This document shows, piece after piece, positions 46,701 through 60,696 of a stretch of 64,000 nucleotides of DNA. Under the pieces are notes generated by a model. That model did not search any database, was not told the DNA's origin, and was given only the letters and a program-made list of their open reading frames with translations. Numbering within the stretch: the stretch's first letter is position 1; each line of letters starts with the position of its first letter. Both the position numbers and the translations under genes were made by a program. The stretch is from Sciurus carolinensis (lineage: Eukaryota; Chordata; Mammalia; Rodentia; Sciuridae), in assembly GCF_902686445.1 (NCBI RefSeq), contig NC_062227.1:24296777-24360776 (forward strand). The letters are read 5' to 3'.

Positions 46701-49003
46701 GTCTGACAGCTGCATGTGCTTCAGCGAGAGCTCCAGTAAGTGATCTGCCCAGTTCCACAGAAGAAGCCTCGCCCGACAATTTCCCACTGAGTCAGGAGGT
46801 CATGTAAGAATTCCACTGATGTTTTTAAATAGTCTTGGCTCCAACAAACGAACGTGGGTGAGGATTTTGGAGTGTGCCTGTGTGTGCCTGGCAGGGATCT
46901 GCATGTCTCCAGTTGCCGCTGGAGGGGGTATTTTAGAAGAGACTTCTTGAGCTGCCTAAGTGATGCCGGTGAGGTCTCTTTACATCAGTTCAACAGAGGA
47001 GCTCGTGCACAAATGTGCAAATGGAACTATGGTATCTGATGATAACAGCAGGGATTGGCTTCTTTCTTTTATGGATGGGATAATTGACTTTGGGGTCTGT
47101 TGGGAAAAACCACTTGCTCCTATGAATAAGTTATTTGGACCCCCTTTGAGCAGTTCTTAGAAAAAGTGAGAAGGCAGTTGAACACCACAATTTCCTAAGC
47201 TCAGAACCTGAGAAAGAACTGCTCATTATCCCTGCCCTTGGCTACTTTTTCCAAATGGGGCAAAAGGAGGAGGGGAAGGTACTAGGGTTAGATGGCTGCT
47301 GTGAATGAAGGGTTTGGCGGACTCATCCTAACAGCGTTCTTTGCTTACTGAGATTTTGGCACTCAGGCTAAGCTGTACCACACAGTGTGTTATTCTAGTC
47401 TGACCCTGTTGCTCATCTCTCTCTTTAGCTGGGATCAAGCTTCGCCACACATGGAAGAAACCCATGTGGACCTGTCTCCTTCACTAACCGAGAGCTCCTT
47501 GAGAGAAGGAACAGGACGTTATTCCTCTAGGGTTTCCAGGCCAGGGTCCAGATGGGGGAAAGTGCTGATAAATGTAAGTTTAATTGGATTAAACTAAAAG
47601 TATTAAGATGAAGTTATCCGAGTCTTGGCTGCAACCCCAAAACCTGAGTCTCCCTCTTTATTTGTTATTTGGTATATTCTGCAGACTAATGTGAAAAAAA
47701 CAAAAACAAAAACAAAAACAAAAAACAGAGCAATTAGCTCTCCGTGACCTAAAGATTCTGTATCTTTTTCAATGCTACCTTCTCATTCTAATTCTTAAAC
47801 CCTAAATGAATACTAATGTTCCAGGGGCCTTGGCTGCTGTGCTGGCAGTAAGAGCCAACGACCCTGGGTGCAGGAGCCCTGCCCATTGCTTGCCTGATGT
47901 CTGTGTTGAACTACTTAAGCTTTGTACTTCGAGAATAAAAAACAAAGCAAGCTCAATGTTTTTACAGAGACTTTTGTCCAAAGATCTTTTAAATGTCAAT
48001 AAACTCATTTTGTAAATGTCCACATGTAAAATCCAAGCAGCAAATGTTCTCCGTTTTTGAATTTTAAAAGGGTAATTACTTTGTGTGCATGGCCTGTCCA
48101 TGCCTTACCTCCTCATTTCTGCCTCTTCAGGCCACCCCACCCCCCACCCCGCCCCCGCCACACACACAATGATTAGCTTATCTCTGAGAAGGCAAATCCA
48201 GGAATGGAGAAAAATGGAATTATAATGGGATAATTTGATTACGGGTTAGTATCTTTAGCAAAGACATGCAGAGAGTGGACTGTTGGTGGGAGAGGGATAG
48301 GAAAGAAGGTTGAAACTGCACACTGAAATCAGTTCATATTTATTATCTCAAAGTCATCATGCCACCCCTGTTACTGGCCCCCAGACACAAACATGAGCAG
48401 TTTGATTATTACCTTATAGGCACTTTAAAGGAAAAATTCCTGTAACTATTTACCTAGCACTTGAAGGGAAGACTTTGCCTGTTTTGGTCCTCGGCAATGT
48501 GGATCCCAGCTCCCCCTTGCCCTTTGGTCCCATGCGATGCTCAGAGACTAACATAGAATTTGTCTTGCTGTTGCCACCTGGTCGCAGGCTGCTGACACAA
48601 GGGTAGAAACCATCTGAAGCCAAATGATTTCCATTGCTTCATACCATATTGGGCATGGCGTACATACTTAGTAAATATTTGACTTTTGAATTACATCAAA
48701 TTCAGATCTGTTATTCACTCTACCAAGGGCTGAATCTCCCTGCTCCGCAGAAGAATAGAACAATTTGTTCTCCTTAGTGAAAACCAAAAGGCTACTTTGA
48801 TTTTTGTTTAGAATGAAATAAACATAATATCCTGGAGGTGACTGTGAACACCTCTCATGGATGGATGCTCAACAGTGATTTAGCAAACAGTAACAAAAGC
48901 ATTGATAAACACTAACAGCACGAGAAGGCATCTTAGACTAGAGAAGTACCCCAGTTGACAGAATCCAGATGAGCTGGCTCCGATTCACACCTTTCGTGTC
49001 CAG
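46701..49003. other. Intergenic 3' flank of LRRC30
   Basis: Contains an (AAAAC)n repeat at 47,694-47,726 and a C-rich run at about 48,130-48,165. A possible L2 scrap lies near 48,630-48,680. No exon is supported. Confidence 0.5.
48339..48344 (-). promoter_or_regulatory. Candidate polyadenylation signal for LRRC30
   Basis: Reading the minus strand downstream of the LRRC30 stop codon, AATAAA occurs here, about 660 bp after the stop. That is a plausible 3' UTR length, but the hexamer is frequent in AT-rich DNA and no transcript evidence is available. Confidence 0.25.
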
Positions 49004-50350
<1,347 letters not shown>

Positions 50351-50955
50351 TGAGCAGGGCAATTAAACAAGCCCATCTGGAAAAAGAAGCAAACTGGAAA
50401 ACTGAAGCAATTCACACCAACAGTGGTCTGAAGGGTGGTGGGAAGTCACCCTGGACAAGTCAAAAGTGTGACCAGGTTAGATCTGGTAACACAGCTGAGT
50501 GTCCAAAGCTAAAGATCATCAGATGGTATCAGCATACCCACGGCAAATGTTGATGAACTCTGTATTTGGGGGAAAGTAACAGAAGCAGCCCAGACACCTG
50601 GAAGTCTCCAGGGCAGAGGATTTTACACCACACCTGTCAGAGGTGATTTAATGAGGAGGGTGTGAAGTAGGGTCTGGACCCCAACTCCTGTTTCAACCAG
50701 AGAAGTCCTGGGGGTTTTTTGGTTGTTGTTTTTTGTTTGTTTGTTTGTTTGTTTTGTTGTGTTTGCTTCACAGGGGGCTTATGAGTTGAGTGTTGCAAGA
50801 TGACTTTCAATGCTTAAAGAGTCACTTCAGTGGCCACCTTAGTAATCACAGGCACCCCTTGTCCCAGAAGGATATGCTAACCCTCCCTGGCTACACATCT
50901 TTCTCTCTCCTGGATAAAGTTAACTTCTACCCGAGTACACAGAGTCAACTGTGGG
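50351..50955. other. Intergenic, upstream of LRRC30
   Basis: Contains a (TTTG)n tract at about 50,722-50,762. No gene or classified repeat. Confidence 0.5.
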
Positions 50956-51185
50956 TGTCATGGACTGAAAGGCATCACCCCTCAGCAAATTTCTCAAGTT
51001 GAAATCCTAACTCCCTGTGTCGGAGATGGGCGTGGAAGACTCAAGGAGAAGATGACCATCTGCACACCAAGGAGAGAGGCCTCTAAAGAAATCAATGCCT
51101 GATCTCAGACTTCCAGTCCTCAGAACTGTGAGAAGTTCATTTCTGTTGAGCCTGGTCCTTTGTTACAGCAGCCTTGGCAAATTAA
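50956..51185 (+). mobile_element. MLT1A-like LTR with internal deletion
   Basis: Starts TGTCATGGACTGA, keeps the 5' part ('aagttgaaatcctaactccc') and the 3' part ('aaggagagaggcctctaaag', 'cagacttccagtcctcagaa', 'ctgtgagaagttcatttctg', 'gcagccttggcaaattaac'). It is about 140 bp shorter than the copy at 4,961. Confidence 0.65.
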
Positions 51186-51942
51186 CCCAGCCGGGAGGGG
51201 ACAGACACACTTGTGTAGGTGAAAAATCCTAAAAATAGGTCGTGATTAAAGACAGAAGGGAAAGCAAGGCACTGACATAGGTTCTGAGAAGAGGGCTGGT
51301 GGTCCGTGGCCAGGGCTGATTTGGCCCGGAAGCATGTGGTTTTTGCTGGCAGCTGGACTGGAGAGTAATGCTGCTCTGTGCCCCTGACCTTGAAGGACTG
51401 TCCACCAGCCCGGGAGCTCCAGCTGGACCTTGGCTGAGGAACTTGCAAGTCCAGCTCCACTGAGGGACTGTCTCTGGGTTGGAGGGGTGGCAGAGGGTGT
51501 AGGACAATGGGAACCCCCTTCTCTCTTCACTTGGCATTGAAAGATCTGATCCCTTTGGACTGAATCAATCCCAGGATTTTTGGATAAAGATGAAGATATT
51601 GGAAGTTTTTTTTCCCCTCCCTTGGGGCATTTAGCTGTTTTAGCATTAACTAGACCAAATAATAATAATAATAATGCTAAAATTTGTACTCTAAGTTTTT
51701 GAAGTCAACTATACCTTATCTACGTAAATTTCCTAAGACAATACAGGTCTGCTATTAAAGAAAAAAGTTTTGCTCCCGCATTCCTTCCTGAGCATAAGAA
51801 GTTATACTGGAGGACCTGAAATGTGAGGAATAGAAAGAGCCGGGATATTCTGAGAAGAGGCAACAGTTTTCTTTTTTGTAGTGATTATCTTTCTTTTCTC
51901 TTAATATGTTTTTCCAGTAAATTTTTTATATATATTTTAGAT
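51186..51942. other. Intergenic, nothing recognised
   Basis: An (AAT)n tract lies at 51,658-51,675. ORFs of 92-102 codons at 51,182-51,537 overlap each other in different frames and have no recognisable domains. Confidence 0.5.
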
Positions 51943-51979
51943 AGGCAAGTGCTCTACCACTGAGCCACAACCCCAGCCC
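51943..51979 (-). mobile_element. Truncated ID-type SINE (antisense)
   Basis: Only the complement of the 5' tRNA-like head is present ('gtgctctaccactgagccac', 'aaccccagccc'). Confidence 0.7.
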
Positions 51980-52039
51980 TTCCATTAAATACTTTTGAGT
52001 ACTTATCAATAATTATTAATTGTTTACTATGTGAAAATA

Positions 52040-52200
52040 ATTGTAGAACTGCTTTATTTTCAGGATGGGTATTAAAAGAATCTATTTTATAGATGAAAAA
52101 AACAGAGAGGTCAAGTTACTTATGCAGAATCAGCTCAGTTGTTCAAGGTCAAGTGAAGAGTCAATGACAGAATCAAACCCTGTTAGCCCAGCTTGGAACT
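52040..52200 (-). repeat. MIR SINE fragment (antisense)
   Basis: 'attttatagatgaaaaaaac', 'agagaggtcaagttacttat', 'tgttcaaggtcaagtgaaga', 'gacagaatcaaaccctgtta' match the complement of the MIR core. Confidence 0.55.
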
Positions 52201-52560
52201 ACAAGAAGACTCTGGCCTTCCTCTGTAGACTTAAAATAACTGACAAGGATATGGTTCCTTATTTTCAAGTGCTATGGGGTAGGGCTACTGCACACATGGA
52301 AATTAAAGCATAATTAGTTATTAACCCCACTCACTCTATCACCAACACAACCAGGAAGACTAAAATTAAGAGTAGTAGAATTTAATTCCTTCCAAAAATA
52401 TTTCAGGTCTTCTCTGGTGTGGTTCTCAAGCTTCAAATGGATGAGTTGTGTGAGTAGCTGACTTGGTTTCTTCTAGCTTTTTGAGATGCAAATACTGTCC
52501 ACTTAGTCAATCATAGTTATCCAGTTAGAACATAACTCACCTAGAGGACATTCATTGTTT

Positions 52561-52681
52561 TTTTGTTCTTTTTTCTTTTTCTTTTTTCTTTCTTTTTCTT
52601 TTTTTTTGGTGCTGGGGATTGAACCCAGGGCCTTGCACATGCAAAGCAAGCACTCTACGAATTGAGCCATATCCCCAGCCA
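52561..52681 (-). mobile_element. ID SINE (antisense) with perfect 14-bp target duplication
   Basis: Plus strand: a T/C-rich complement of an A-rich tail, then 'ggtgctggggattgaaccca', 'gggccttgcacatgcaaagc', 'aagcactctacgaattgagc' and 'catatccccagcc'. The flanks GACATTCATTGTTT at 52,547-52,560 and 52,682-52,695 are identical. Confidence 0.95.
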
Positions 52682-52695
52682 GACATTCATTGTTT

Positions 52696-53522
52696 TGGGC
52701 CTCAGTTTCCTCATCTATGAAATGGGCTATCTGGACTCCCTGATTGCCCAGAGTCCCTGACTACTCTGTGTATCTGACTCACACTATAAATGAGACTTCT
52801 GTGGGGAATGAAAGGTCTCATTTCATCCTTTTCTGGCAAAAATATATAAAATTCAAGACAGCTTTCATTTTAGTGACTTTGATGTTGGTTTCTGGGGGAA
52901 TAAACAGTAACAAGTTATGGTATGTTTCACCAGCAGAAACTCCTCAAGGCTCCCTAAATGGATCTCAGTTTGGAATGAGCCTCAGAATGAAGCACTGTTG
53001 GACAAGTTTTTGAAATTCTACGACCTGGCAAGGAATGTGATTGTCTTTCAAACCTAAGGTAGTTATGAAGTAATCGAAAAACAATGAAATAGGCCCAATG
53101 TGGTGGCCGCATTTCCAATTGATTACTGTTCCAACATATGAAGGTCAACGTTGATTATTTATTTAACTCTAAGTAAAATAATACTGAAATGATGAGTGTA
53201 AAATAGAAGCTTATGAAGACATCTGAAGTTACTCCTGAATTCACAATAATGGAATGTCTATTAGAAACGATTCACTTTCTTCTCATGATGACTTTTCAGT
53301 GTGAATTCACACATCTATTAGTTTTAGGAAAAAGAAAGAATATGCATGTTTAAGTATTTTATTGAAAGAATCTTTTCACTAATTAAAAATTTAAAAAAAA
53401 CAGAAAATACACAAAAGGATGGAAACAATCCATTAAATATTTTGCATATATAAATCAAGATTTTTTTTCCTATGCATACCTACTTCAATCTTTACAAATT
53501 TTTAAATTCTGTTGTAGTCCAG
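52696..53522. other. Intergenic, nothing recognised
   Basis: No gene or classified repeat. Confidence 0.5.
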
Positions 53523-53969
53523 TGCTATGATTCGGATATGGTATGATCCCAAGTCCCCATGTGCTGGAAGCTCTGTCCCCAGAGAAGATGTATTGGGAGG
53601 TGGTATGAAATCTTGAAGAGATGGGTCAGTCTGGTAGGAGACCCTGAGGTCAGTTGAGGGCTTTGCCCTAGAGAAAGGATTGAAGAAATTTTCCAAGATC
53701 CTCTTAGCAGCTCTCAGGAGGGAGTTGTAATAAAAACCAAGTCTGCCCCGTACCCAGCTCCCTTGCTATGGGATCACTTGCTGCTGCATACTGTTCCCCT
53801 GTTGTCATCCACTATGATGAGAAGCATTCAGTGGGTCCCTCACCAGAACTGGGCCGATGCAGGCACCATGCCCTTGAACCTCCAAAAGTGCGAGCTAAGA
53901 AAACCTCTTCCCATCACAAGTATCCTGTCTCAGGTATTTCCTCATAGCAAAGAAAACCTGACTCATACA
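53523..53969 (+). mobile_element. MaLR LTR
   Basis: Starts TGCTATGATTCGGATATGG and ends 'gaaaacctgactcataca'. Inner landmarks: 'gtattgggaggtggtatgaa', 'gagatgggtcagtctggtag', 'gaacctccaaaagtgcgagc' and 'ctcaggtatttcctcatagc'. Length 447 bp, near complete. Confidence 0.78.
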
Positions 53970-54524
53970 ACCAAAGCTTACGGCAAAAGCTTCTGAGGCT
54001 AATGTTTTCTTGAGGAGCACAATCCCAGGTAAGCAAGAGTAAGGGGGACATGGAAAGTAGGACAAGGAAGGAGAGCAGCAAATAATGCAATCTGAACTGG
54101 TCACATTTTTGCATCAAGCATAATCTGTTGCTAGCTTTTGCAGATATCTACAGAGATGCCATTTTAAACCACTCTGACTCAGAACAATACATGACTGAGC
54201 ATCATAAAAGTCAGACAATAATAAAACCCAAAGTACATTATAAAATTCCCCAACTCATGATTATTAGTGATGGTATATGGTAAGATATCAATGAATGATA
54301 TTTGTTCCAGAAATGGTAGCTATTATACACACAAAGCCCCCTTCCCACACCCACATGTGTACCCCTAGAATGATTTAAGAAACATTCTCCATGTGTTTGA
54401 TTTTATTTTGTCCTTCTTCATGAACTTTACATTTTCTTTAAGGTCCATCAAACCCAGAGCTATGATGCCTCCTGCATTTATCTTGCGTTCACTTTATATT
54501 TACAGTGTATTTAGTTAGTGCCCC
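53970..54524. other. Intergenic, nothing recognised
   Basis: No gene or classified repeat. Confidence 0.5.
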
Positions 54525-54715
54525 CATTGTTTTGGATCCTTTCATACGTTCTATTTGATACTCACGAGACTTAGAAGGTTGCTATTATTAACTTCATGTA
54601 AATACAAGGAGGCCAGGCTTCCATGGGGTTAAATGCCTCTTCAAGTTGCAAAACTAGTCAAGGTCAGTACAAGATCAACACGCAGGTCTTCTGATCCTGA
54701 CTCTGTTCTCTCTCT
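54525..54715 (-). repeat. MIR SINE fragment (antisense)
   Basis: 'ctatttgatactcacgagac', 'aggttgctattattaacttc', 'aaaactagtcaaggtcagta' and 'caggtcttctgatcctgact' follow the complement of MIR. Confidence 0.5.
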
Positions 54716-54849
54716 ACCATCAGTGTTCTCCTGCATTTTTTTTTTCTTAGTGAAGTAGCCTGTTATTATCCTGAGGAGAGCATGGCACAAGCTTCTGGCT
54801 TTTAGCCACTCTAGGGAGGGCACCCTGGCCTTTGGGTTATAACCGCCTC

Positions 54850-55130
54850 GGGTTTTGAGGATCTGTTACTCAAATGCTGTGTGACCTAGGGCAAGCTACT
54901 TTAGTTCAAACTGAGATGATAATAGTACCTATGGTATAAGGTGGCAGTGGGAATTAAATGACTCAATATATAGAAAATTCACAGAGGGGCTGGGGAGATA
55001 GCTCAGTCGGTAGAGTACTTGCCTTGTAAGCACAAGGCCCTGGGTTCGATCCCCAGCACCCCAAAATAAATAAATAAATAAATTCATAGAGCAGGGCTCC
55101 AGGCACAGCAAGGATACTTGATGAAGCATG
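54850..55130 (+). repeat. MIR SINE split by an ID SINE
   Basis: 'ggttttgaggatctgttact', 'ctgtgtgacctagggcaagc', 'gatgataatagtacctatgg' and 'gtgggaattaaatgactcaa' are MIR-like. The MIR 3' part ('gcagggctccaggcacagca') resumes after the ID element at 55,081. Confidence 0.55.
54986..55080 (+). mobile_element. ID SINE inserted in a MIR
   Basis: 'gggctggggagatagctcag', 'tcggtagagtacttgccttg', B box 'gggttcgatcccc' and an (AAAT)n tail. The target duplication is 'aattcacagag' (54,975-54,985) and 'aattcatagag' (from 55,081), one mismatch. Confidence 0.95.
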
Positions 55131-55309
55131 AGATGGTCAATCCCATGGCCGCCCCTGGGTGCGGAGCTGAGCACCTTTACCAGCACAGGGGGAACCTTGT
55201 CACTTTCTTCCCTGTGGTCCTTCTCATAACCATCCCATGCCCTGCTCTGCATAGGGGCATACCTGTTTTTGTAGTGTGCAAGATTTTAGGGGCAGGTTCT
55301 CAGGGAGAC

Positions 55310-55500
55310 TGAATCCAACTGCTTTTCTCTCTAGAACATACTCCTCAAATCATTTCTTCTCCATTTGTTTACTATCTCACTGTTCATTCAACTCACATTA
55401 GCTGTTGGCTTAATTAGATAGCAAACTTCTTGTCTCCTCCCTCCTGAGTCCTGGAACAATTCCAAGGATACAGTAGGTAGTCAATAAATGCTCACCGAAA
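55310..55500 (+). repeat. L2 3' end fragment
   Basis: 'gatagcaaacttcttgtctc', 'ctggaacaattccaaggata', 'cagtaggtagtcaataaatg' and 'ctcaccgaaatga' match the L2 3' terminus. Confidence 0.55.
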
Positions 55501-56374
55501 TGATCATACATTTGGGCCCTAAAGGGAGTTTGATGTGAGAAAAGAACAGGGCAGAAGGTTCTTGAATACCGTGTGTGCATTAAATTGCTTCTCTGTGACC
55601 TTGTGTTGACGTGTGCTTAGGAGTGCAGGCTGTTCACATCCTCTGTGCATGGGGCTCACAGATTCCCTGATTTAAGCTCCTTTGCAGGGGCTCTGTGAAC
55701 AAAAGATTTGTCCGGGCAACTAATCTATTTCATCTTTAAGGGGGTGCCTCAGCACACTGTCGGGGAAGAAAGACCGTGCTTCTGATCAGACAAGGCTGCT
55801 TGGACCCCCACATCCTCTGCAATTGGGGATAATTACTCTTCCTCCTCCTGCTGTGAGTGTGAAATGGAAGGACAGAAGTAAACCCAGTAGCATAGTATCT
55901 CATGCAAAAGAGCCATCGCAGCAGCCCACTGTCATCCATGATGTCCAGAAGGTTCTAGAAATCCATTCCCAACTACTCACTGCTAAAAGGCCCTCCACTG
56001 CACACCTGTGCCTACACACTATCCTTGCAGCCCATGGCCACACACTCACCTGCATCACAGTCTCATTCACATCTCGGCACACACACACTTGATGTTTCAG
56101 ACACCGAGGTGGCAAGTGGCTCCCCTGCTCACCCCTTGGGGTTTCATAACACTGCTCCTTTGTTTGTGCTGGTCTCTTATTCCACATGGCTCTCACCTCA
56201 TGCGCATCCATGAAAGGCACAGGGTCACCTCCTGAGGGAAGGCTTCCCTGGCCACCCACCTTCTTCCAAGCCCTGCTGGGTATTACTCCTCACTCCGAAA
56301 GCATCCTGGATTTACTTGGTCACAGCACTCACCACTCCATATGGCAGCAAATGTCAACTGGGTCAATTTTACCA
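55501..56374. other. Intergenic, mostly unrecognised
   Basis: Possibly L2-derived at about 55,970-56,290 ('aaaggccctccactgcacac', 'gggaaggcttccctggccac'), but too diverged to be sure. Overlapping ORFs of up to 119 codons are not supported as genes. Confidence 0.4.
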
Positions 56375-56555
56375 GTTGGGCAATGTTTCACTGTGTCTGA
56401 AGATATATTCGGCTGTCAATTGCAGGGGACAGTTACTGTCGTCTGGTGGGCAGAGTCCAGGGCTGCTGCTAACCTCCTACCATGCTCAGGTCAGCCCCAA
56501 CAAAGAACTCTCCAGCCCAGATTTCCATAATGCAGACATTGAGAAACGCCGCCAC
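56375..56555 (+). repeat. hAT-type DNA transposon fragment
   Basis: 'gggcaatgtttcactgtgtc', 'tctggtgggcagagtccagg', 'gctgctgctaacctcctacc' and 'gcagacattgagaaacgcc' match an old mammalian non-autonomous hAT element whose end reads 'ttgagaaac'. Subfamily unassigned. Confidence 0.5.
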
Positions 56556-56938
56556 CCTGGAATCTGCAGCTGGTCTCCTCCGCTTGGTGCTGTCTCCTGC
56601 ATTCAACTATAAATATGTTTTTAAGGAGGAGCTAAATCTTGTTCATCCTTGTTGGTTCCCCAGAGTCTAGGAATGGCCTCCCTCACTATGTCCTCTTGTT
56701 TATGAGTCAAGTGCACTGGGATTTGAGAGAGTCCCTGCCTCTCTGTTCTCCCAGGGAATCCTCCCCACTATGAACATACATAAAGCTGACTTTGTTTCTC
56801 AACTGGTGTCAAACTTCTGTGTGCCCAGAGTGACATCACTGTCACTACATTCAAGAAGTATAAAACCTGAACAAGGACATCCTCTTCAAACTTAAGTTAG
56901 TGGAATTGCCATTACACAAGCCAAGTCATTAACTAACT

Positions 56939-57613
56939 TTAAATGGCTCTTAAAATACAATTTAGAGGGAATAAATGTAAAGAAGTCGTGAAGAAGTACT
57001 GATAATGCTTTGAAATGTTTGCAACGATATCACATGTCCAATTAAGTAAACTTACTTTCCACGTGAACACATTTTTAATAGTCGCAGATTCTCCTCTCTT
57101 GTTCTCATCCCCTTGGCAGTTCATGAGCTCACTGGCCTCTTTCTCCAGCATGCAGGACTGGACCCTCCACCAGGGCTGTACTCCACTGTCTTGGAGTACC
57201 TCCCAGGAAAACAAGCCTGGGCACTGCCTGCCTACCCAGCTAAGTTCTGGAGGGAGGGGTTTGCATGGGGTATTGAGAATCGATGGAATACTGATCTCCC
57301 AGTTTAGAGGTTGGATATAGAGGGATGGTTTTTCCAACTTCCAGATCAACCAAAAACCCCAGTGCCAATCAGGGTAAGGTGAGAAATTTCTGAATTTGAT
57401 TGAATAGAAACCAAATATTACTGCAAAATCGCCAAGTTTAACTACATATTTATGAATATTCTTGTGTATATTTTTAGTTATTGGGCAGCTGTGAGATTTG
57501 TTTTGTTGTGAGAAAACAAGACACTTATTTTTGCATAGCTCAATGTGTCTGAAAATCATGCATGCCATATCTGCAGAGCCTTTAAATTTTACAAACAAAC
57601 CTAATGAAAACAT
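56939..57613 (-). other. Unassigned 224-codon open frame, probably not a gene
   Basis: This is the second longest ATG-initiated open frame in the window. Its product has no recognised domain, no repeat structure, no clear signal peptide, and an uneven composition rich in Trp, Ile and Lys. No repeat family explains it. No upstream promoter-like CpG cluster or strong start context was noted. Chance opening in AT-rich DNA is the likelier explanation, but the length is enough to record. Confidence 0.12.
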
Positions 57614-59123
57614 TATGGAACAGAAAACAAAACATGCTTTTTTGAAAGGGAAAGAAAATCAACTTCTGCCATAGGTTATGGCTCCATAAAATTTGCATAT
57701 TTGGATTCAATTTGTCCTGTAGTTCAGTAAATTGAAGCATCTCATGTTGACTTTGGTGCAGTTCATATCCCTATAAATACATTTGTCCTTCAAGAAGCAA
57801 ATATATCCCACACAAGAAAGTCTAGAAAGGTAACTTCTACCCCCAAATCACTTCTATCACTTTGTAAGCATATGAAATACCCAGGCCTAGGACTGAATTT
57901 TCTTTCAGAGGTGTGTTAGTCTACTTTACATCCCTGTGACAAAATTGTTGAAGAAAAAAAAAGAAAAAGAAATAAGATAAAATATTATCATTTGGAAATT
58001 ATAATTAAGTGGACAAAAAAATAAGTTGAAATTATGTCATCAATGAGAAAGCAAACTATAAGAATCACACAGGGAGGAGGGAAGCAAACAGAAAACTGAA
58101 GTTTTCAATCATATTGGACATTCTAAAATCTGAAAATAAATTAGAGCTAAGTGTTTGAGCAGTAAGATGGAGGAGAAAGTGTAGAGGAAGCAGCAGGTGG
58201 AGAAAGTAAAACCTTTTCATTTTTGCAAACCTAGTGCTCAGTACGTGAGTCTCACAGTAGCATGGAACTTGCTTTCTCTTCATTCTTCCCTTGAATGACA
58301 TTTGTCGGTGTTTTCAATTGTCTTCTTTTTGAAGAAACTCCCTTTAGTGTCCAACAACCGCCTTTAAAAAAAAAAAAAAAAGAAAGAAAAAAAAATGCTT
58401 ATTGAACCTCAGGGAAGTTTGGTTTTGATTCTTCCTTGTTTTTATTGTATTTGGTGCAGCAAACTTGGGCGAGAAAACACTTGGTTTTCCTTTACCTTTC
58501 AGGCTTGACCCCAGCAGAGGAGAATTTTAGAGCTAGCACAACTCTGAGGGCCAGCTCACCGAAATGCTCCAGCTATAGTGGGAGGGTCTAGAGATGCAGA
58601 AAATGAAGTGCATGACTCAAGGTCAAGTGCATCACTCAAGTTCAAACAGGTAGTTAGAGGTAAAGTTGGATTAAGGACGTGGGTCTCCAGACACCTCGTC
58701 CTGTGCATTTCACACTTGAGCACACTGGGTCCTCAAGATCTTATGGGCTCTGCTTTCCCTGTGTGACTGGGAGAGCTTGGAAGAGTGTACGTGGGGACCA
58801 GGAGAGGATGGTGGGGCACAGCCTGTCACCAAATGCTGACAGCGCTCTGTCACCTGCCCCCCGCCCACACCCCCCAGGCACTGGGAGCCTCTCACAGGCT
58901 TGCTGGGATGGTGATGTTTTGAGTTACTCCAAGTCAAGGTCTTACATACATTTGTTTCTTCTGTTCTTATTTTATCTTTCTCTTTAAATAACACAGCATT
59001 TTTGCTTTAAAATATAGAATTATTGTTTTTAAAAAAGGAAAGATAAGAAAACCTAGAGAAAGGATTTGAAAATGATTTTAACACAGCCCAGAAAAAGAGA
59101 AAGACACAGACAGAGGGGGAAGA
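57614..59123. other. Intergenic, mostly unrecognised
   Basis: A possible antisense MaLR LTR end lies at about 57,912-57,952 ('tgttagtctactttacatcc'). An A run sits at about 58,365-58,382. No gene supported. Confidence 0.45.
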
Positions 59124-59203
59124 AGGAAGGAAGGAAGAAAGGAAGAAAGAAAGGAAGGAAGGAGGGAAGGAAGGAAGGAGGGAAGGAGGGAGGAAGGAAG
59201 AGA
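59124..59203 (+). repeat. (GGAA)n / (GGGA)n microsatellite
   Basis: Uninterrupted purine run of AAGG and AGGG units. Confidence 0.95.
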
Positions 59204-59695
59204 GTTTGTTTCATGTTAATCTTCAAAATCTGGGCCTTTCCCTGGAAAGACTAATTTTCTTGGTGGTGGACAAGAATTGGGAAGTAGAAAAGTTTACTGG
59301 CAACCAGACTCAGGAAGTCTGGGCTGTTCAGTGGCAGATCCAGAGTCACTGGGCGATGTGGGAGGCTGCCCCTTAGACACGTGAACAGGGTGCATCCTTT
59401 TCTCACTTACATCCAAAATTCCCAACTGTCCTCACAGGACACAGCATGGAGGCAGATGCCTTTCTCGCTGTGGCTCTCAGGTGGTATGAACATCTCCTTT
59501 CTGATTTCCCATCTCCCTCTGACAATATTTATCCCAAAACAGTTGAAATGACTTTTAGGGAAAAGGAGACATGGTGGCAGGTGAATGCTGGAAGCTGGGA
59601 GGAGGTGTCTTACAGGTAAATGGAGGGAGTTTTGTAGGAAGAGCATTTTGGAGATGACATTTCTGTTTCTTTTATACCTGACTGTAAAGACCCTG
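59204..59695. other. Intergenic, nothing recognised
   Basis: No gene or classified repeat. Confidence 0.5.
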
Positions 59696-59805
59696 TTTTT
59701 TTTTTTTTTTTTTTTTTCTTTTTCTTTTTGTGGTGCTGGGGATTGAACCCAGGGCCTTGTGCACGTGAAGCAAGCTCTCTACCAACTGAGCTATATCCCC
59801 AGCCC
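59696..59805 (-). mobile_element. ID SINE (antisense)
   Basis: Plus strand: T-rich complement of the A tail, then 'tggtgctggggattgaaccc', 'agggccttgtgcacgtgaag', 'caagctctctaccaactgag' and 'ctatatccccagccc'. Flanks AAGACCCTG (59,687-59,695) and AAGATCCTG (59,806-59,814) form a target duplication with one mismatch. Confidence 0.95.
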
Positions 59806-60696
59806 AAGATCCTGATTCTTTTGACATGAATACACAGGCCTGTTTTCTACCCTTACCTTCACAAATGATCTCCCTACAAGATGATTCCTAATTCGAGATG
59901 ATCAATTCTTTTCAGACACAAAGGGACAGACGCTGCTGTGTGTATTTTGTTAAGGGGCTGGCTTACATACCTGGACCCCCATTTTTCCCTCTGCGTGTTG
60001 AATTTTAAGGATCAAGTGCCCCTTTAGCATGGAGTCTGGCACATGGGATATGCTCAATTCATGATAACTGCTATTATTTTCATTGTCTTATGTCTCCCTT
60101 ATAAAATTACAGAGGTGGCTTATCAACTCTTATGCATCTAATTAAATGAAATCGGGGCAGGCATAATGGAAACCAGGAAGTATATTAGGAAAATTTGGCA
60201 GTCGGCATCAAAGGAATCGAATCTGCTTTGTCTTCCCTTCTTCTCCCCTTTCCAGTCACTGTAGTTTATTATGCTTGGCACCTGGCGTTTTGACCTCTCA
60301 GTGTCCTACTCAGTCCCACACGGTGGCTGCAGAAGAGTCACAGTGGCCTGTGCCGGGGGAGGCACCAAATGTGGACAAGCCCTGAAGCAGCTGCAGGAGG
60401 AGGAGGGGGTGGGGAGGGGAGGCTGAAGATTGAAGAGGCAGTTTGAATTTAGGAGGGTTGATCAGACCTTTTGCAGTGTAGTGATTTTTATTAACTAATT
60501 GCGAGGCTTGGCATCATCCCAGGAATGACGTTTTGCAGGTTGAATAGATTCAGCAGTTCTACCAACTAGTTAGATTAGCCCTAATGACACAATAAAATGC
60601 TTATGTTTACAGAAAGTCTATAGATATTGAACCCTGGGCACTTTTCCAAAGAATAGAATAAATGGCGAAAGTGAATGGAACGCAAATGGCATTAGG
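59806..60696. other. Intergenic, mostly unrecognised
   Basis: A diverged L2/MIR-like patch may lie near 59,995-60,080 ('catggagtctggcacatggg'). No gene supported. Confidence 0.45.
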
